From Actimicrobium antarcticum (GTDB lineage: Bacteria; Pseudomonadota; Gammaproteobacteria; Burkholderiales; Burkholderiaceae_D), in contig NZ_BAAAZE010000008.1 of assembly GCF_039536745.1 (NCBI RefSeq), positions 248,001-312,000 on the forward strand: a stretch of 64,000 nucleotides of DNA. Direction: 5' to 3'. The position numbers and the translations under genes were made by a program. Each line of letters begins with the position of its first letter. Within the stretch, counting starts at the first letter, position 1. The notes beneath the pieces were generated by a model. That model was not told the DNA's origin and made no database searches. It saw only the letters and a program-made list of their open reading frames with translations. Below are positions 25,028 to 33,743 of this stretch, piece by piece.

Positions 25028-25192
25028 AGGTTGCCGTGAAAGATATCAGCCATTCGGCCGTACACCCCCCTCGCCCGACAGCGATGCGGTGGGTTGATGT
25101 GAAGTAAAACGAATTGAGCGCTTTACAGGTCGAAACTGCCATTCGAAGACATCCCTGCATTACGGCGTCTCGTACCGCCAGTTTTTTTCATT
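25028..25192. repeat. Module A of the repeat family, copy 1
   Basis: About 165 bp from AGGTTGCCGTGAAAG to TTTCATTG, repeated with ~94% identity at 32699-32864. In this copy it lies to the right of the palindromic element; in copy 2 it lies to the left. It has no credible reading frame. The following 25193-25288 shows nothing recognisable. Confidence 0.85.
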
Positions 25193-25288
25193 GCGTCAAG
25201 TTAGGGTATGGCGTTCGGTAGCTGAAATGGGTTTTTGCCTGATCGCAAGGGTGCACTACACAGTCCGCAAGCGCGTCGTCCCGCCCGT

Positions 25289-25317
25289 TTGACGCAACCC
25301 GGCGACTTGGTTATTCT
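25289..25317 (+). promoter_or_regulatory. Sigma-70 promoter of the metX leader
   Basis: TTGACG (25289-25294), 17-bp spacer, TATTCT (25312-25317). Transcription should start near 25324, just before the SAM-II aptamer. Confidence 0.75.
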
Positions 25318-25325
25318 TTGGGCTT

Positions 25326-25376
25326 GGCGCCGATTTGAGATCAGCTTGCGGGCGCGTAAAAAATACGGCTAAAGCG
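25326..25376 (+). promoter_or_regulatory. SAM-II (SAM-alpha) riboswitch upstream of metX
   Basis: The leader has the conserved order of the SAM-II aptamer: P1 5' strand GCGCC, then GATTT, then GCTTGC, the P1 3' strand GGCGC, an A-rich TAAAAAAT, and the pseudoknot end GCTAAA. P1 pairs 25327-25331 with 25351-25355. S-adenosylmethionine binding should stabilise the pseudoknot and reduce metX expression. An intrinsic terminator follows at 25400, and an alternative pairing (GGCTAA at 25367-25372 with TTAGCC at 25398-25403) overlaps its 5' arm. The aptamer is identified from memory of the consensus. Confidence 0.82.
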
Positions 25377-25399
25377 CGCTTGCATCCAAGCCCCGACTT

Positions 25400-25427
25400 A
25401 GCCCGATTTGCCCATCGGGCTTTTTTA
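25400..25427 (+). terminator. Intrinsic terminator/attenuator in the metX leader
   Basis: Stem AGCCCGAT / ATCGGGCT (25400-25407 and 25414-25421) with loop TTGCCC and a run of six T. It lies 97 bp before the metX ATG and 24 bp after the aptamer, so it probably serves as the riboswitch expression platform. Confidence 0.85.
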
Positions 25428-25523
25428 TTGCGCTGCCGCTGATCCCCTTTCCGACCGCTCCCCCTTCAATGTCATGCAAGGAGTTTTTCTGCGCGGGCCA
25501 TCGGCCATCGCATACTGTCCATC

Positions 25524-26675
25524 ATGAAATCCCTCGGAATCGTCACTCCTCAATCGATGCTGTTCCCGCAGCCGCTGGCGCTGCAAAGCGGTGCCACGCT
25601 GGCCGGCTATTCGCTGACCTATGAAACCTACGGCACGCTCAATGCCGCGCGCTCGAACGCGGTGCTGGTCTGTCATGCACTGAATGCCTCGCACCATGTC
25701 GCCGGCATGCATGCCGATGTCGATGGCGCCCCAGTCAGTCCGGGCTGGTGGGACAACATGGTCGGTCCCGGCAAGCCGCTCGACACCGACCGCTTCTTCG
25801 TCATCGGCGTCAACAATCTCGGTTCCTGCTTCGGCTCGACCGGCCCGATGCATCCCGATCCGGCCACCGGCAAACCGTACGGTGCCAGCTTCCCGGTCGT
25901 CACCGTCGAGGACTGGGTGAAGGCGCAGGCGCTGCTCGCCGACGCGCTCGGCATCGCACAATTTGCCGCCGTGATGGGCGGCTCGCTGGGCGGCATGCAG
26001 GCGCTGGCCTGGACCCTGCTGTTCCCGTCGCGCTTGCGCCATTGCGTGGTGATTGCCTCCACACCCAAACTGTCGGCCCAAAATATCGCCTTCAATGATG
26101 TGGCACGCCAGGCCATCCTGACCGATCCGGATTTTCATGGCGGTGATTTTTATGCCCATGGCGTGGTGCCGAAAAACGGCCTGCGCGTGGCCCGCATGGT
26201 CGGCCACATTACCTATCTGTCGGACGACGACATGGCTGAAAAATTCGGCCGCGACCTGCGCAGTGGCGACTACCAGTTCGGCTTTGGCGTGGACTTCGAA
26301 ATCGAATCCTACCTGCGCTACCAGGGCGACAAGTTTGCCGGTTATTTCGACGCCAATACTTATCTGCTGATTACCAAGGCGCTCGACTATTTCGATCCCG
26401 CACGCGCCTATGGCGGTGACCTGACGAAGGCGCTGGCCAAGACCGAAGCGGAGTTTCTGCTGGTGTCGTTCCAGACCGACTGGCGCTTTGCGCCCGAGCG
26501 CAGCCGCGAAATGGTGCAGGCGCTGGTGAACAACCGGCGCCGTGTCACCTATGCCGAAATCGACGCGCCGCATGGTCACGATGCCTTCCTGCAGGACGAC
26601 ACGCGCTACATGAACGTGGTCCGTTCGTATTACCAAAAAGTGTGGAATGCACTCCAGTCCGAAGGCCGCGCATGA
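25524..26675 (+). CDS. metX: Homoserine O-acetyltransferase
   Basis: Methionine biosynthesis enzyme that acylates homoserine; 383 residues, alpha/beta-hydrolase fold. The nucleophile S154 lies in MGGSLGGMQAL; the catalytic Asp and His lie in the C-terminal region (QTDWRFAP and DAPHGHDAF). In beta- and gammaproteobacteria some MetX enzymes use succinyl-CoA, so acyl specificity is not certain. It overlaps metW by four bases and is preceded by a SAM-II riboswitch. Confidence 0.95.
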   Translation: MKSLGIVTPQSMLFPQPLALQSGATLAGYSLTYETYGTLNAARSNAVLVCHALNASHHVAGMHADVDGAPVSPGWWDNMVGPGKPLDTDRFFVIGVNNLGSCFGSTGPMHPDPATGKPYGASFPVVTVEDWVKAQALLADALGIAQFAAVMGGSLGGMQALAWTLLFPSRLRHCVVIASTPKLSAQNIAFNDVARQAILTDPDFHGGDFYAHGVVPKNGLRVARMVGHITYLSDDDMAEKFGRDLRSGDYQFGFGVDFEIESYLRYQGDKFAGYFDANTYLLITKALDYFDPARAYGGDLTKALAKTEAEFLLVSFQTDWRFAPERSREMVQALVNNRRRVTYAEIDAPHGHDAFLQDDTRYMNVVRSYYQKVWNALQSEGRA

Positions 26676-27283
26676 ATTTCAATGAACTCAGCGGGCTGCG
26701 TCCCGACCTCGCCTTCATCGCCCACTGGGTGCGGGCCGACACCGAAGTACTCGACCTCGGTTGCGGCGACGGCGTGATGCTGGACTACCTGCAAACCGAC
26801 AAGCGCTGTCATGGCTACGGTATCGAAATCGACGATGACAAGATCCCGGCCTGCATCGATCGCGGCGTCTCGGTGATCCAGCAGGACATGGAAGCCGGGC
26901 TGGCGATGTTCGCCGATAGCGCGTTCGATACCGTGCTGTGCCTGTCGGCGCTGCAGATGATGAAAAATGTCGAAGGCGTGCTGCGCGATATCGCCCGGGT
27001 CGGGCGCGAAGCGATCGTCTCGTTCCCGAATTTTGCGTATTGGCCGCATCGTCTGGCATTGCTGCGCGGGCGCATGCCAGTCTCCAAAAGCCTGCCTTAC
27101 GCGTGGTACGACACGCCCAACCTGCGCTGCGCGACGATCAGCGATTTCGAGGAGCTGGCCAATGAGGTCGGACTCGATGTACTCGAATGCGTGGCGCTGC
27201 ACGATGGTCAGCCGGTGACGTTCCTGCCGAACTGGCGCGGCAGTCTGGCGGTATTCCGCCTGAAAAAAACCGGGTCTTCCTGA
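26672..27283 (+). CDS. metW: MetW, partner of MetX
   Basis: Methyltransferase-fold protein of 203 residues, starting at the ATG that overlaps the metX stop. The SAM-binding-like motif VLDLGCGDGVMLDYL is near 30-44, and FPNFAYWPHRLALLRGRMPV near 120-140 is diagnostic for MetW. MetW is needed with MetX for methionine synthesis in several proteobacteria. It is probably translated with metX from one transcript under the riboswitch. Confidence 0.93.
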   Translation: MNFNELSGLRPDLAFIAHWVRADTEVLDLGCGDGVMLDYLQTDKRCHGYGIEIDDDKIPACIDRGVSVIQQDMEAGLAMFADSAFDTVLCLSALQMMKNVEGVLRDIARVGREAIVSFPNFAYWPHRLALLRGRMPVSKSLPYAWYDTPNLRCATISDFEELANEVGLDVLECVALHDGQPVTFLPNWRGSLAVFRLKKTGSS

Positions 27284-28545
27284 TGACCGTATCCACCCCC
27301 GACACCCCCGCCAAGCCCGTCGTCTGGCGCGATTACATGAACCGTCGCATGCTGGCGATCCTGATCTTCGGGTTCAGTTCCGGCCTGCCGCTGTTCACCC
27401 TGCTGTCCTTGTTGCAAGCCTGGCTGGCCACGTCCGGCCTGAACGTCAAGGCGCTCGGCCTGTTCGCGCTGGTGATGTTTCCGTACACCTGGAAATTCCT
27501 CTGGTCGCCGCTGATGGACCGCTTCCAGTTCGGTTCGCTCGGACGCCGTCGTGGCTGGATGGCATTGACCCAGGCTGCGCTGTTTTTTGCCATCGGCACG
27601 ATGGGCATGCTGGACCCGCTGACGCAAATTTCGGCGGTCGCGGCGATGGCCAGCCTGGTCGCGTTTTTGTCGGCCAGCCAGGATATCGTGGTGGATGCGT
27701 ATCGCCGTGAAGTCCTGCCGGACAACCAGCAGGGACTCGGCGCCGCAGTGTATGTGAATGCTTACAAGATGGCCGGCATGGTGCCGGGTGCGTTGTCGCT
27801 GATCCTGGCGGACCGCATGCCGTGGCAACCGGTGTTCTGGATTACTGCCGCGTTCATGTTGCCCGGGTTGATCTGCACGTTGCTGGTCAAGGAGCCCGAG
27901 CTGTACGGCGCGCCGCCGAAAAATATCTCGCAGGCGGTCCTGCTGCCGTTCCGCGAATTCATTGCGCGCGATGGCTGGCGCAATGCGCTGTGGATACTGG
28001 CGTTCATTTTTCTGTTCAAGCTGGGTGACAGCATGGCCACGGCCTTGTCGACCAAGTTCTATCTCGACCTTGGTTTCAGCATGACGCAGATCGGCGTGAT
28101 CGCCAAAACCACCGGACTATGGGCCAGCCTCGCGGGCGGCATCGTCGGTGGCATCTGGATGCTCAAGCTGGGCATCAATCGCGGGCTGTGGGTGTTCGGC
28201 GCGATCCAGGCGGTGGCCGTGCTCGGGTTCGCCTGGCTGGCGCATGTCGGTCCCGATCCGCTGGTGCTGGGAACGGTGATTGCATTCGAAGCGTTCGGCA
28301 GCCTCGGGTTGGGCGCAGCGGCGTTCGTCGCCTTCCTGTCGCGCGCCACCGATCCGCGCTACACCGCCACCCAGTACGCGCTGTTTTCCAGCCTGGCTGC
28401 GGTGCCGCGCACTTTCATCAATGCCTCGGCGGGTTACATCGTTGCCGAGACCGGCTGGTTCCTGTTTTTCTTTGTCTGCTTCGCGCTCACGATACCGGGG
28501 ATGCTGCTGCTGCCGAAGATCGCACCTTGGTCGCAGAAGCACTGA
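27283..28545 (+). CDS. ampG: AmpG-like muropeptide permease (MFS)
   Basis: Inner-membrane transporter of 420 residues with about twelve helices. The ATG at 27283 overlaps the metW stop. The AmpG signature FGFSSGLPLFTLLSLLQAWL lies near 25-44, and SQDIVVDAYRREVLPDNQQG near 130-150 is also typical. AmpG imports anhydro-muropeptides from the periplasm for cell-wall recycling. Its tail overlaps the convergent dehydrogenase gene by 59 bp. Confidence 0.9.
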   Translation: MTVSTPDTPAKPVVWRDYMNRRMLAILIFGFSSGLPLFTLLSLLQAWLATSGLNVKALGLFALVMFPYTWKFLWSPLMDRFQFGSLGRRRGWMALTQAALFFAIGTMGMLDPLTQISAVAAMASLVAFLSASQDIVVDAYRREVLPDNQQGLGAAVYVNAYKMAGMVPGALSLILADRMPWQPVFWITAAFMLPGLICTLLVKEPELYGAPPKNISQAVLLPFREFIARDGWRNALWILAFIFLFKLGDSMATALSTKFYLDLGFSMTQIGVIAKTTGLWASLAGGIVGGIWMLKLGINRGLWVFGAIQAVAVLGFAWLAHVGPDPLVLGTVIAFEAFGSLGLGAAAFVAFLSRATDPRYTATQYALFSSLAAVPRTFINASAGYIVAETGWFLFFFVCFALTIPGMLLLPKIAPWSQKH

Positions 28546-30160
28546 GCGCCGCCGCCAGAATCATGTCAGCCGCCTTTTCGGCAATCATGAAGGTTGGTGC
28601 GTTGGTATTGCCGCCGATCAGGCGCGGCATGATCGAGGCATCAACCACGCGCAAATGCTGCAGGCCATGCACGCGCAATTGCGGGTCCACCACCGCCAGT
28701 GCATCGGTCCCCATCTTGCAGGTGCCGACCGGGTGGTAAATCGTGTCCGAATGGGTGCGCACGTAGTGTTCCAGCTGCGCGTCGGTGTGCACGTCCGCCG
28801 TGTACAGTTCCTTGTGGCGGTAGTCGGCCAGCGCGGGTGCATTCAGGATCTTGCGCATGGTGCGGGTACCCGCCAGCAGTAGCTGCAGGTCGCGCTGGTC
28901 CGACAGGAAGCGCGGATCGATGCCGGGTGCGGCGAGCGGATCGGTACTCTGTAAAAAGACCGTGCCACGCGAGGCCGGCCGCACCACGCAGACGTGGCAC
29001 GAAAAGCCGTAGCCCAGATGCAGCTTGCGGGCATGGTCGTCGACGATCGAAATACAAAAATGCAATTGCAGGTCCGGTCGGGTTACCTCGGGCGACGAGC
29101 GGAAAAAAGCGCCGCCTTCGGCGAACGGCGTTGCCATCATGCCGGTACCGTCGCGCCGCCATTGCCGGTACGCGCCGATCTGGGTGACCAGCGCACCGAG
29201 TCCGATGCCAAACATGTCGGTGTCTTTCGACTGGAACGACATCACGCAATCCAGATGATCCTGCAGGTTCTGTCCAACGCCTTCGAGCACCTGAACAGGC
29301 ACGATGCCATGCCGGTCCAGCTCGGCACGCGGACCGATTCCCGACAGCATCAGCAACTGCGGCGAATTGAAAGCGCCGCCGCACAGCACGACTTCGCGGC
29401 TGGCCCGCACCTGATGCACCTTGCCGTCCTGCTGGTATTCGATGCCGACCGCCTGCTTGCCATCGAACAGGATGCGGCGCGCATGCGCCCGGGTCAGCAC
29501 GGTCAGGTTGCTGCGCTCCATGACCGGATGCAGATACGCGGCGGCGGCCGAACAGCGCTGGCCGTTGCGCTCGCCCTGATGGAATTGCGTGACCTGATAC
29601 AGGAACGCGCCTTCCTGTTCGGGGCCGTTGTAATCGGGATTGGGGGCGATGCCGTTGTCGGCGCAGGCCGCCACGAAGGCTGCGGATACCGGGCGCGGGC
29701 TTTGCTGTTCGGCCACCTGCAGTGGACCGCTGTCGCCACGCAATGCGCTGGCACCGCGCTGGTTGTTTTCCGATTTCTTGAAGTATGGCAGCACCTCGGC
29801 GTAGGACCAGCCGTCGCAGCCGAGGCTGGCCCATTCGTCGTAATCGGCGGCGTTGCCACGCACGTACAACATGGCATTGATTGCCGATGATCCCCCGAGT
29901 GCCTTGCCGCGTGGCTGATAGCCGGTGCGGCCATTCAGGCCGGGTTGTGGCACCGTGTCATAGGCCCAGTTATTGATCTTGACTGGCTTGCCCGGCATCA
30001 TCGCGACCACGCCGGCCGGCATGCGGATCAGCAGGTCGCGACCTTCGCCGCCGGCTTCGATCAGGCACACGCGGTAGTTGGGATCGGCACTCAGGCGCGC
30101 AGCCAGCACGCAGCCGGCAGTACCGCCGCCGACGATGATGAAATCGAATTCGGTAGTCAT
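28487..30160 (-). CDS. alkJ: GMC-family FAD alcohol dehydrogenase (AlkJ/BetA-like)
   Basis: Flavoprotein of 557 residues. The start at 30160 (MTTEFDFIIVGGGTAGCVLA) gives the N-terminal FAD dinucleotide motif; a longer open frame to 30745 runs antisense to alkB and is rejected. GMC signatures are present: GKALGGSSAINAMLYVRG near 85, and GAFNSPQLLMLSGIGP near 255. The active-site pair is H476 in HPVGTCKMG and N520 in GGNTNAP. Its ATG overlaps the alkB stop by four bases. With alkB upstream, an AlkJ-type role (oxidation of alkanols) is favoured over choline dehydrogenase, which is inference from context. Confidence 0.85.
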   Translation of the reverse strand: MTTEFDFIIVGGGTAGCVLAARLSADPNYRVCLIEAGGEGRDLLIRMPAGVVAMMPGKPVKINNWAYDTVPQPGLNGRTGYQPRGKALGGSSAINAMLYVRGNAADYDEWASLGCDGWSYAEVLPYFKKSENNQRGASALRGDSGPLQVAEQQSPRPVSAAFVAACADNGIAPNPDYNGPEQEGAFLYQVTQFHQGERNGQRCSAAAAYLHPVMERSNLTVLTRAHARRILFDGKQAVGIEYQQDGKVHQVRASREVVLCGGAFNSPQLLMLSGIGPRAELDRHGIVPVQVLEGVGQNLQDHLDCVMSFQSKDTDMFGIGLGALVTQIGAYRQWRRDGTGMMATPFAEGGAFFRSSPEVTRPDLQLHFCISIVDDHARKLHLGYGFSCHVCVVRPASRGTVFLQSTDPLAAPGIDPRFLSDQRDLQLLLAGTRTMRKILNAPALADYRHKELYTADVHTDAQLEHYVRTHSDTIYHPVGTCKMGTDALAVVDPQLRVHGLQHLRVVDASIMPRLIGGNTNAPTFMIAEKAADMILAAALSASATKVRSSAAAASPVS

Positions 30161-31350
30161 GTGTTTTCCTTCGCTACTAGGGTTGCATCGGCGTGGTCGG
30201 TCAGACCGTGGCGCGCCATCAGCCGGGCACGCTGGCCGGGCGCAAAGTTGATCCGGGCCGGATCGCGGCCGACTGCAGCAACCAGCCGCCGGTCCATGAT
30301 GGCAAACCAGAGCGGCGGGAAGTAGGCCACCGTGAACATGCCGAAATACCCGTTCGGCAGCTGTGGCGCGGCATCGAAATGGCGCAGCGACTGGAAGCGT
30401 CGCAGCGGATGCGCATGGTGATCGGAATGGCGCTGCAGATGGAACGTGGCCCAGTTCGAAAAGACGTGATTGCTGTTCCAGGAATGCTGCGGCTTGCAGG
30501 TTTCGACGCGACCGTTCGGGCCTGTCTGGCGCAGCAAGCCGTAGTGCTCGATGTAATTGGCCGAAGTCAGCTGAAAGTTCGACCACAGCGCCGCCGGCAA
30601 CAGGAACAGCAGCACCTGCGGCCCCAGCCACAGGCACAGTGCGCCCCACAGCGCGAAGGTGATCAGCGCCGGCTGGAGAATGACATTGTGCAACGACCAG
30701 AACGGCAAGCCGTCGGCCTGCAGACGCGCCCGCTCCAGCACCCACGCGCGCCGGAACGCACCCGGCATTTCGCGCAGCATGAAGCGCCAGATCGACTCAC
30801 CCATCCGCGACGACGCCGGGTCATCCGGTGTCGCCACGTCACGGTGATGGCCGCGATTGTGCTCGACCGTAAAATGGCCATAAAACGTCGGTGCCAGAAT
30901 CAGTTTGGCCAGCCATTGTTCGAGCGGGGCGCGCTTGTGGCCGATCTCGTGACCGAGGTTGATGCAAAAGCCGCCAACGCCGCCGGTCGCCAGAATCAGT
31001 CCGAGTTGCGCCTGCCACGACAGCACCACGCTCTGGCTGAACCAGGCCGCATAGATAAAGGCGCCCCACAACAGCGGCACCAGTGCAAACGTGACCCGCC
31101 GGTAGTAGGGATCGGCATCGAGTGCCGGCACGGCGCTTTCGGGCGGATTGCTGGTATCGGTACCCAGCGCCAGGTCGATCAGCGGCGCGATGCAATAGGT
31201 AAAAATCACCGGTAGCCAGAGCATCAGCGTCACCGGATGCCATTGCCACAGCAGCGGGCCGGTGGCAATCGACATCGGGATCAGCAGCGAGAGTATCCAG
31301 GCAAAACGTTTGTGGTCCACATAGGGTGCCACGGGAGCGGAAATTGACAT
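30157..31350 (-). CDS. alkB: Alkane 1-monooxygenase
   Basis: Membrane di-iron hydroxylase of 397 residues that inserts oxygen into the terminal carbon of alkanes. Hydrophobic helices include FAWILSLLIPMSIATGPLL. The histidine boxes are complete: GHEIGHKRA, EHNRGHHRD, and LQRHSDHHAHP, with the additional motif NYIEHYGL. The start MSISAPVAPY at 31350 has GGAGAC upstream; an ATG at 31368 is also possible. Electron partners (rubredoxin AlkG and its reductase) are not in the window. It forms an operon with the GMC dehydrogenase. Confidence 0.93.
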   Translation of the reverse strand: MSISAPVAPYVDHKRFAWILSLLIPMSIATGPLLWQWHPVTLMLWLPVIFTYCIAPLIDLALGTDTSNPPESAVPALDADPYYRRVTFALVPLLWGAFIYAAWFSQSVVLSWQAQLGLILATGGVGGFCINLGHEIGHKRAPLEQWLAKLILAPTFYGHFTVEHNRGHHRDVATPDDPASSRMGESIWRFMLREMPGAFRRAWVLERARLQADGLPFWSLHNVILQPALITFALWGALCLWLGPQVLLFLLPAALWSNFQLTSANYIEHYGLLRQTGPNGRVETCKPQHSWNSNHVFSNWATFHLQRHSDHHAHPLRRFQSLRHFDAAPQLPNGYFGMFTVAYFPPLWFAIMDRRLVAAVGRDPARINFAPGQRARLMARHGLTDHADATLVAKENT

Positions 31351-31552
31351 GCAGATGGTCTCCATCATTGTAGAAAAGCGCGGTAATCTGAGTCACCGAT
31401 CCAGTCCAGTCTGCAACTTTTTTGAGGCGCCTGCCACCGACGCCGCTGCCACAAAATCGTCTTGAAGTGACAACTGCACTATGCGCCGACTGACTGGCGC
31501 GATGACCGGACAACCGACTTTTCGAACAACCGCCGGATTTTTTACTGACACC

Positions 31553-32581
31553 ATGCCTGCTGATACTGCGTTGCCCCGGTCGACCACGATGACATCGCCG
31601 ATTTATGCGCGCCAATTGCGCATGCTGTTGCAGCAAACCGCGGTCGATAGCGACCGGGTGCTGGCCGCCGCGCAGCTCGACTGGGCCACGCTGCGCACCG
31701 ACGACCGCAACCTGCCGCAGGACACGGTCACCCGCCTGGTGACATCGGCGATTGCCGCTACCGGCAAGCCGTGGCTGGGACTGGACCTGGCCGCCAGCCT
31801 GCCGGTCACGGCACACGGGGCGCCAGGCATTGCAGCGGTCACGGCGCGTGACATCGCTGGCCTGCTGGCGGTACTGGCGCGCTACGGCGGCTTGCGCAAT
31901 CCGGCATTTTCATGGGCGTTGCAGAGCACGCCGCACGGCCTCGTGTTGCAGGCGACCGAACAGGCTGATTGGGGCGACGCCCGTGGTTTCGTGCTCGACA
32001 TGATGGCGGGGGCCGTGCTGCACCTGATCGCGGCAGCGCTCGGCCAGCTGCCGACCGGCATGCGTCTGGAAATTCCGATGGCGGCCCCGCGCTGGGCCGC
32101 GCAATACGGCCGCTACCTGCCGGTCGACATCTGCTTCGGCCAGCCGGCGCTGGCGCTGCATGTCAGTCGCGATGCTTGTCGTTTGCCGTGCCTCGGTGCC
32201 GATCGCCATGCACACGCAATGGCCTGCGGCGAATGCGACGGCGCGCTCGCGCAGTACGCCGGTCGCAGCATGGCGCAGCGCGTCGCGGCACTGCTGGTGC
32301 CGGTGGCGGCCGGGCGGTATCCGCAACTGGTCGATGTTGCCGACGCTGTCGGCCTGACGCCGCGCACCCTGATGCGTCGCCTGCGTGCCGATGGCGTCAC
32401 GTTCCGGCAGTTGCTGGACACCGCGCGCCAGGACCGCACCCTCTGGCTGCTGCAACACACCACCTGCAGCGTCGAAGACATCGCCGCGCAACTCGGTTAC
32501 GCCGACACCTCCAACTTCAGTCGTACCGTGCGGCGCTGGTTTGGAGCGACGCCGCTGGGATTGCGGCAGCGCGGGCATTGA
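31553..32581 (+). CDS. AraC-family regulator, probably of alkB
   Basis: Transcription regulator. The N-terminal arabinose-binding-like domain (PF12625 type) begins near IYARQLRMLLQQTAV. The C-terminal two helix-turn-helix units (last ~100 residues) contain GLTPRTLMRRLRADGVTFRQ and the second unit SVEDIAAQLGYADTSNFSRT. The start is uncertain: ATGs at 31481, 31502, 31553 and 31589 are in frame and none has a clear ribosome site. Divergent position to alkB and the AlkR precedent in Acinetobacter suggest it activates alkane oxidation in response to the substrate; that is inference. The 202 bp between it and alkB is the shared promoter region. Confidence 0.85.
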   Translation: MPADTALPRSTTMTSPIYARQLRMLLQQTAVDSDRVLAAAQLDWATLRTDDRNLPQDTVTRLVTSAIAATGKPWLGLDLAASLPVTAHGAPGIAAVTARDIAGLLAVLARYGGLRNPAFSWALQSTPHGLVLQATEQADWGDARGFVLDMMAGAVLHLIAAALGQLPTGMRLEIPMAAPRWAAQYGRYLPVDICFGQPALALHVSRDACRLPCLGADRHAHAMACGECDGALAQYAGRSMAQRVAALLVPVAAGRYPQLVDVADAVGLTPRTLMRRLRADGVTFRQLLDTARQDRTLWLLQHTTCSVEDIAAQLGYADTSNFSRTVRRWFGATPLGLRQRGH

Positions 32582-32632
32582 GGCTGGCAACGGATCTGTT
32601 GCCGGATATCGTTGCCATTCACCCTGATCGTC

Positions 32633-32690
32633 AACCTCCGGCGCCAATCGGCATCCGCAAATCCAGTTACTCTCGCACCCCGGCCGTTTA
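32633..32690. repeat. Module C direct repeat, left copy
   Basis: About 58 bp from AACCTCCGGCGCC to CCGTTTA. A near-identical copy at 33744-33801 flanks the other side of module A and the palindrome. The pair brackets the whole inserted block. The 32582-32632 stretch after the AraC gene has no feature I can support. Confidence 0.85.
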
Positions 32691-32698
32691 TAGGCTGC

Positions 32699-32864
32699 AG
32701 GTTGCCGTGAAAGATATCAGCCGTTCGGCCGCACACCCCCCTCACCCGACAGCGATGCGGTGGGTTGATGTGAAGTAAAACGAATTGAGCGCTTTGCAGG
32801 TCGAAACTGCCATTCGAATGACATCCCTGCATTACGGCGTCTCGTAGCGCCAGTTTCTTTCATT
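32699..32864. repeat. Module A of the repeat family, copy 2
   Basis: Near-identical to 25028-25192. Here it precedes the palindromic element, the reverse of the order seen in copy 1. Confidence 0.85.
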
Positions 32865-32871
32865 GGTTGTT

Positions 32872-33735
32872 TTGCGGGTCGCGGCGACGCGGGGGTTGCG
32901 GGCTGCGGTCTGGGGTAGCTAAAACGGGTTGCGCTCCGTGGAGCCAAGCCGGGTGCGGCCCGGCAGCCGGTCACTTCTTTTTGCTTCGCCAAAATGAAGT
33001 AACCAAGAAAAAGGCGACCGCTAGACCGCTGCCCTTCGGGTTCCCAAATACCGTGCCCGGTCAGGGGGAGGGCCGCAAACTCGCTTCGCTCAGACAGTGC
33101 GGCCCTCTTATCCCCTGCCCGGACACGGTATTTGGCAGCGGCCTTTTATGCGGAATTCAACGTCAAAACCAAGCCCAGCCTTGATGATTGATTGATGGCC
33201 AGGCTCGCTTTGCGCGAGAAAGATGGCTTGTAAAAGCCTTGTCGGTTTTGGTTTTGACGTTGGTTTTGACGTTGGTTTTGACGTTGGTTTAGACGTTGGT
33301 TTTGACGTTGGTTTTGAAGTCGATGTCGATCTCGACGAGGCAGTCTTCTCGCGCAAAGCGAGCTTGACCATTAACCAACTACCAAAGCTGGGTTTGGTTT
33401 TGACCTTGAATTCCGCGTAAAAAGATCGCTGCCAAAAACCGGGTACGGCAAGAGGATAAGAAGCCCGCACTGTCTGAGCGCAGCGAGTTTGCGGGCTTCC
33501 CTCTTGCCGTACCCGGTTTTTGGGAACCCGTAGGGCAGCGGTCTTGCGGTCGCCTTTTTCTTGGTTACTGCTTTTTGGCGAAGCAAAAAGAAGTGACCGG
33601 CTGCCGGGCCGCCCCCGGCTTGGTCATGACGGAGCACAACCCGTTCTAGCTACCGCAAACCGCAAACCGCAAACCGCAAACCGCAAACCGCAAACCGCAA
33701 ACCGCAAACCGCAAACCGCAAACCGTCAACCGCAA
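32872..33735. repeat. Large palindromic repeat element, copy 2
   Basis: Same organisation and orientation as 24168-24986. Inverted arms lie at about 32916-33221 and 33345-33652. The 12-bp tandem repeat in the centre has five copies (about 33254-33311, one variant with TA for TT). The right edge has ten CCGCAAA heptamers (33653-33722) and a degenerate CCGTCAA. The right arm differs from copy 1 locally (TTGGTCATGACGGAGC for TTGGCTCCACGGAGC). No coding gene is supported. Confidence 0.9.
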
Positions 33736-33743
33736 AGAAAGCT

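Noticed and set aside
24440..25097. Open frames inside the palindromic element with repeated FDVG, KTNV or KPQTANR units
   Set aside because: Their sequences are translations of the 12-bp and 7-bp tandem repeats and appear in several frames; no start signal or family supports a protein.
25425..26636. 403-residue open frame antisense to metX
   Set aside because: His/Arg/Gly-rich shadow typical of high-GC genes; metX motifs on the plus strand are intact.
30161..30745. Extension of the GMC dehydrogenase frame upstream of 30160
   Set aside because: It would run out of frame inside alkB on the same strand; the FAD motif begins right after the ATG at 30160.
31351..31480. Sigma-54 promoter for alkB
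   Set aside because: A GG-N10-GC spacing could not be found on the minus strand; only weak sigma-70-like elements are visible.
32872..33735. Palindromic element as a complete insertion sequence
   Set aside because: No transposase frame or conserved terminal repeats with short target duplications were found.
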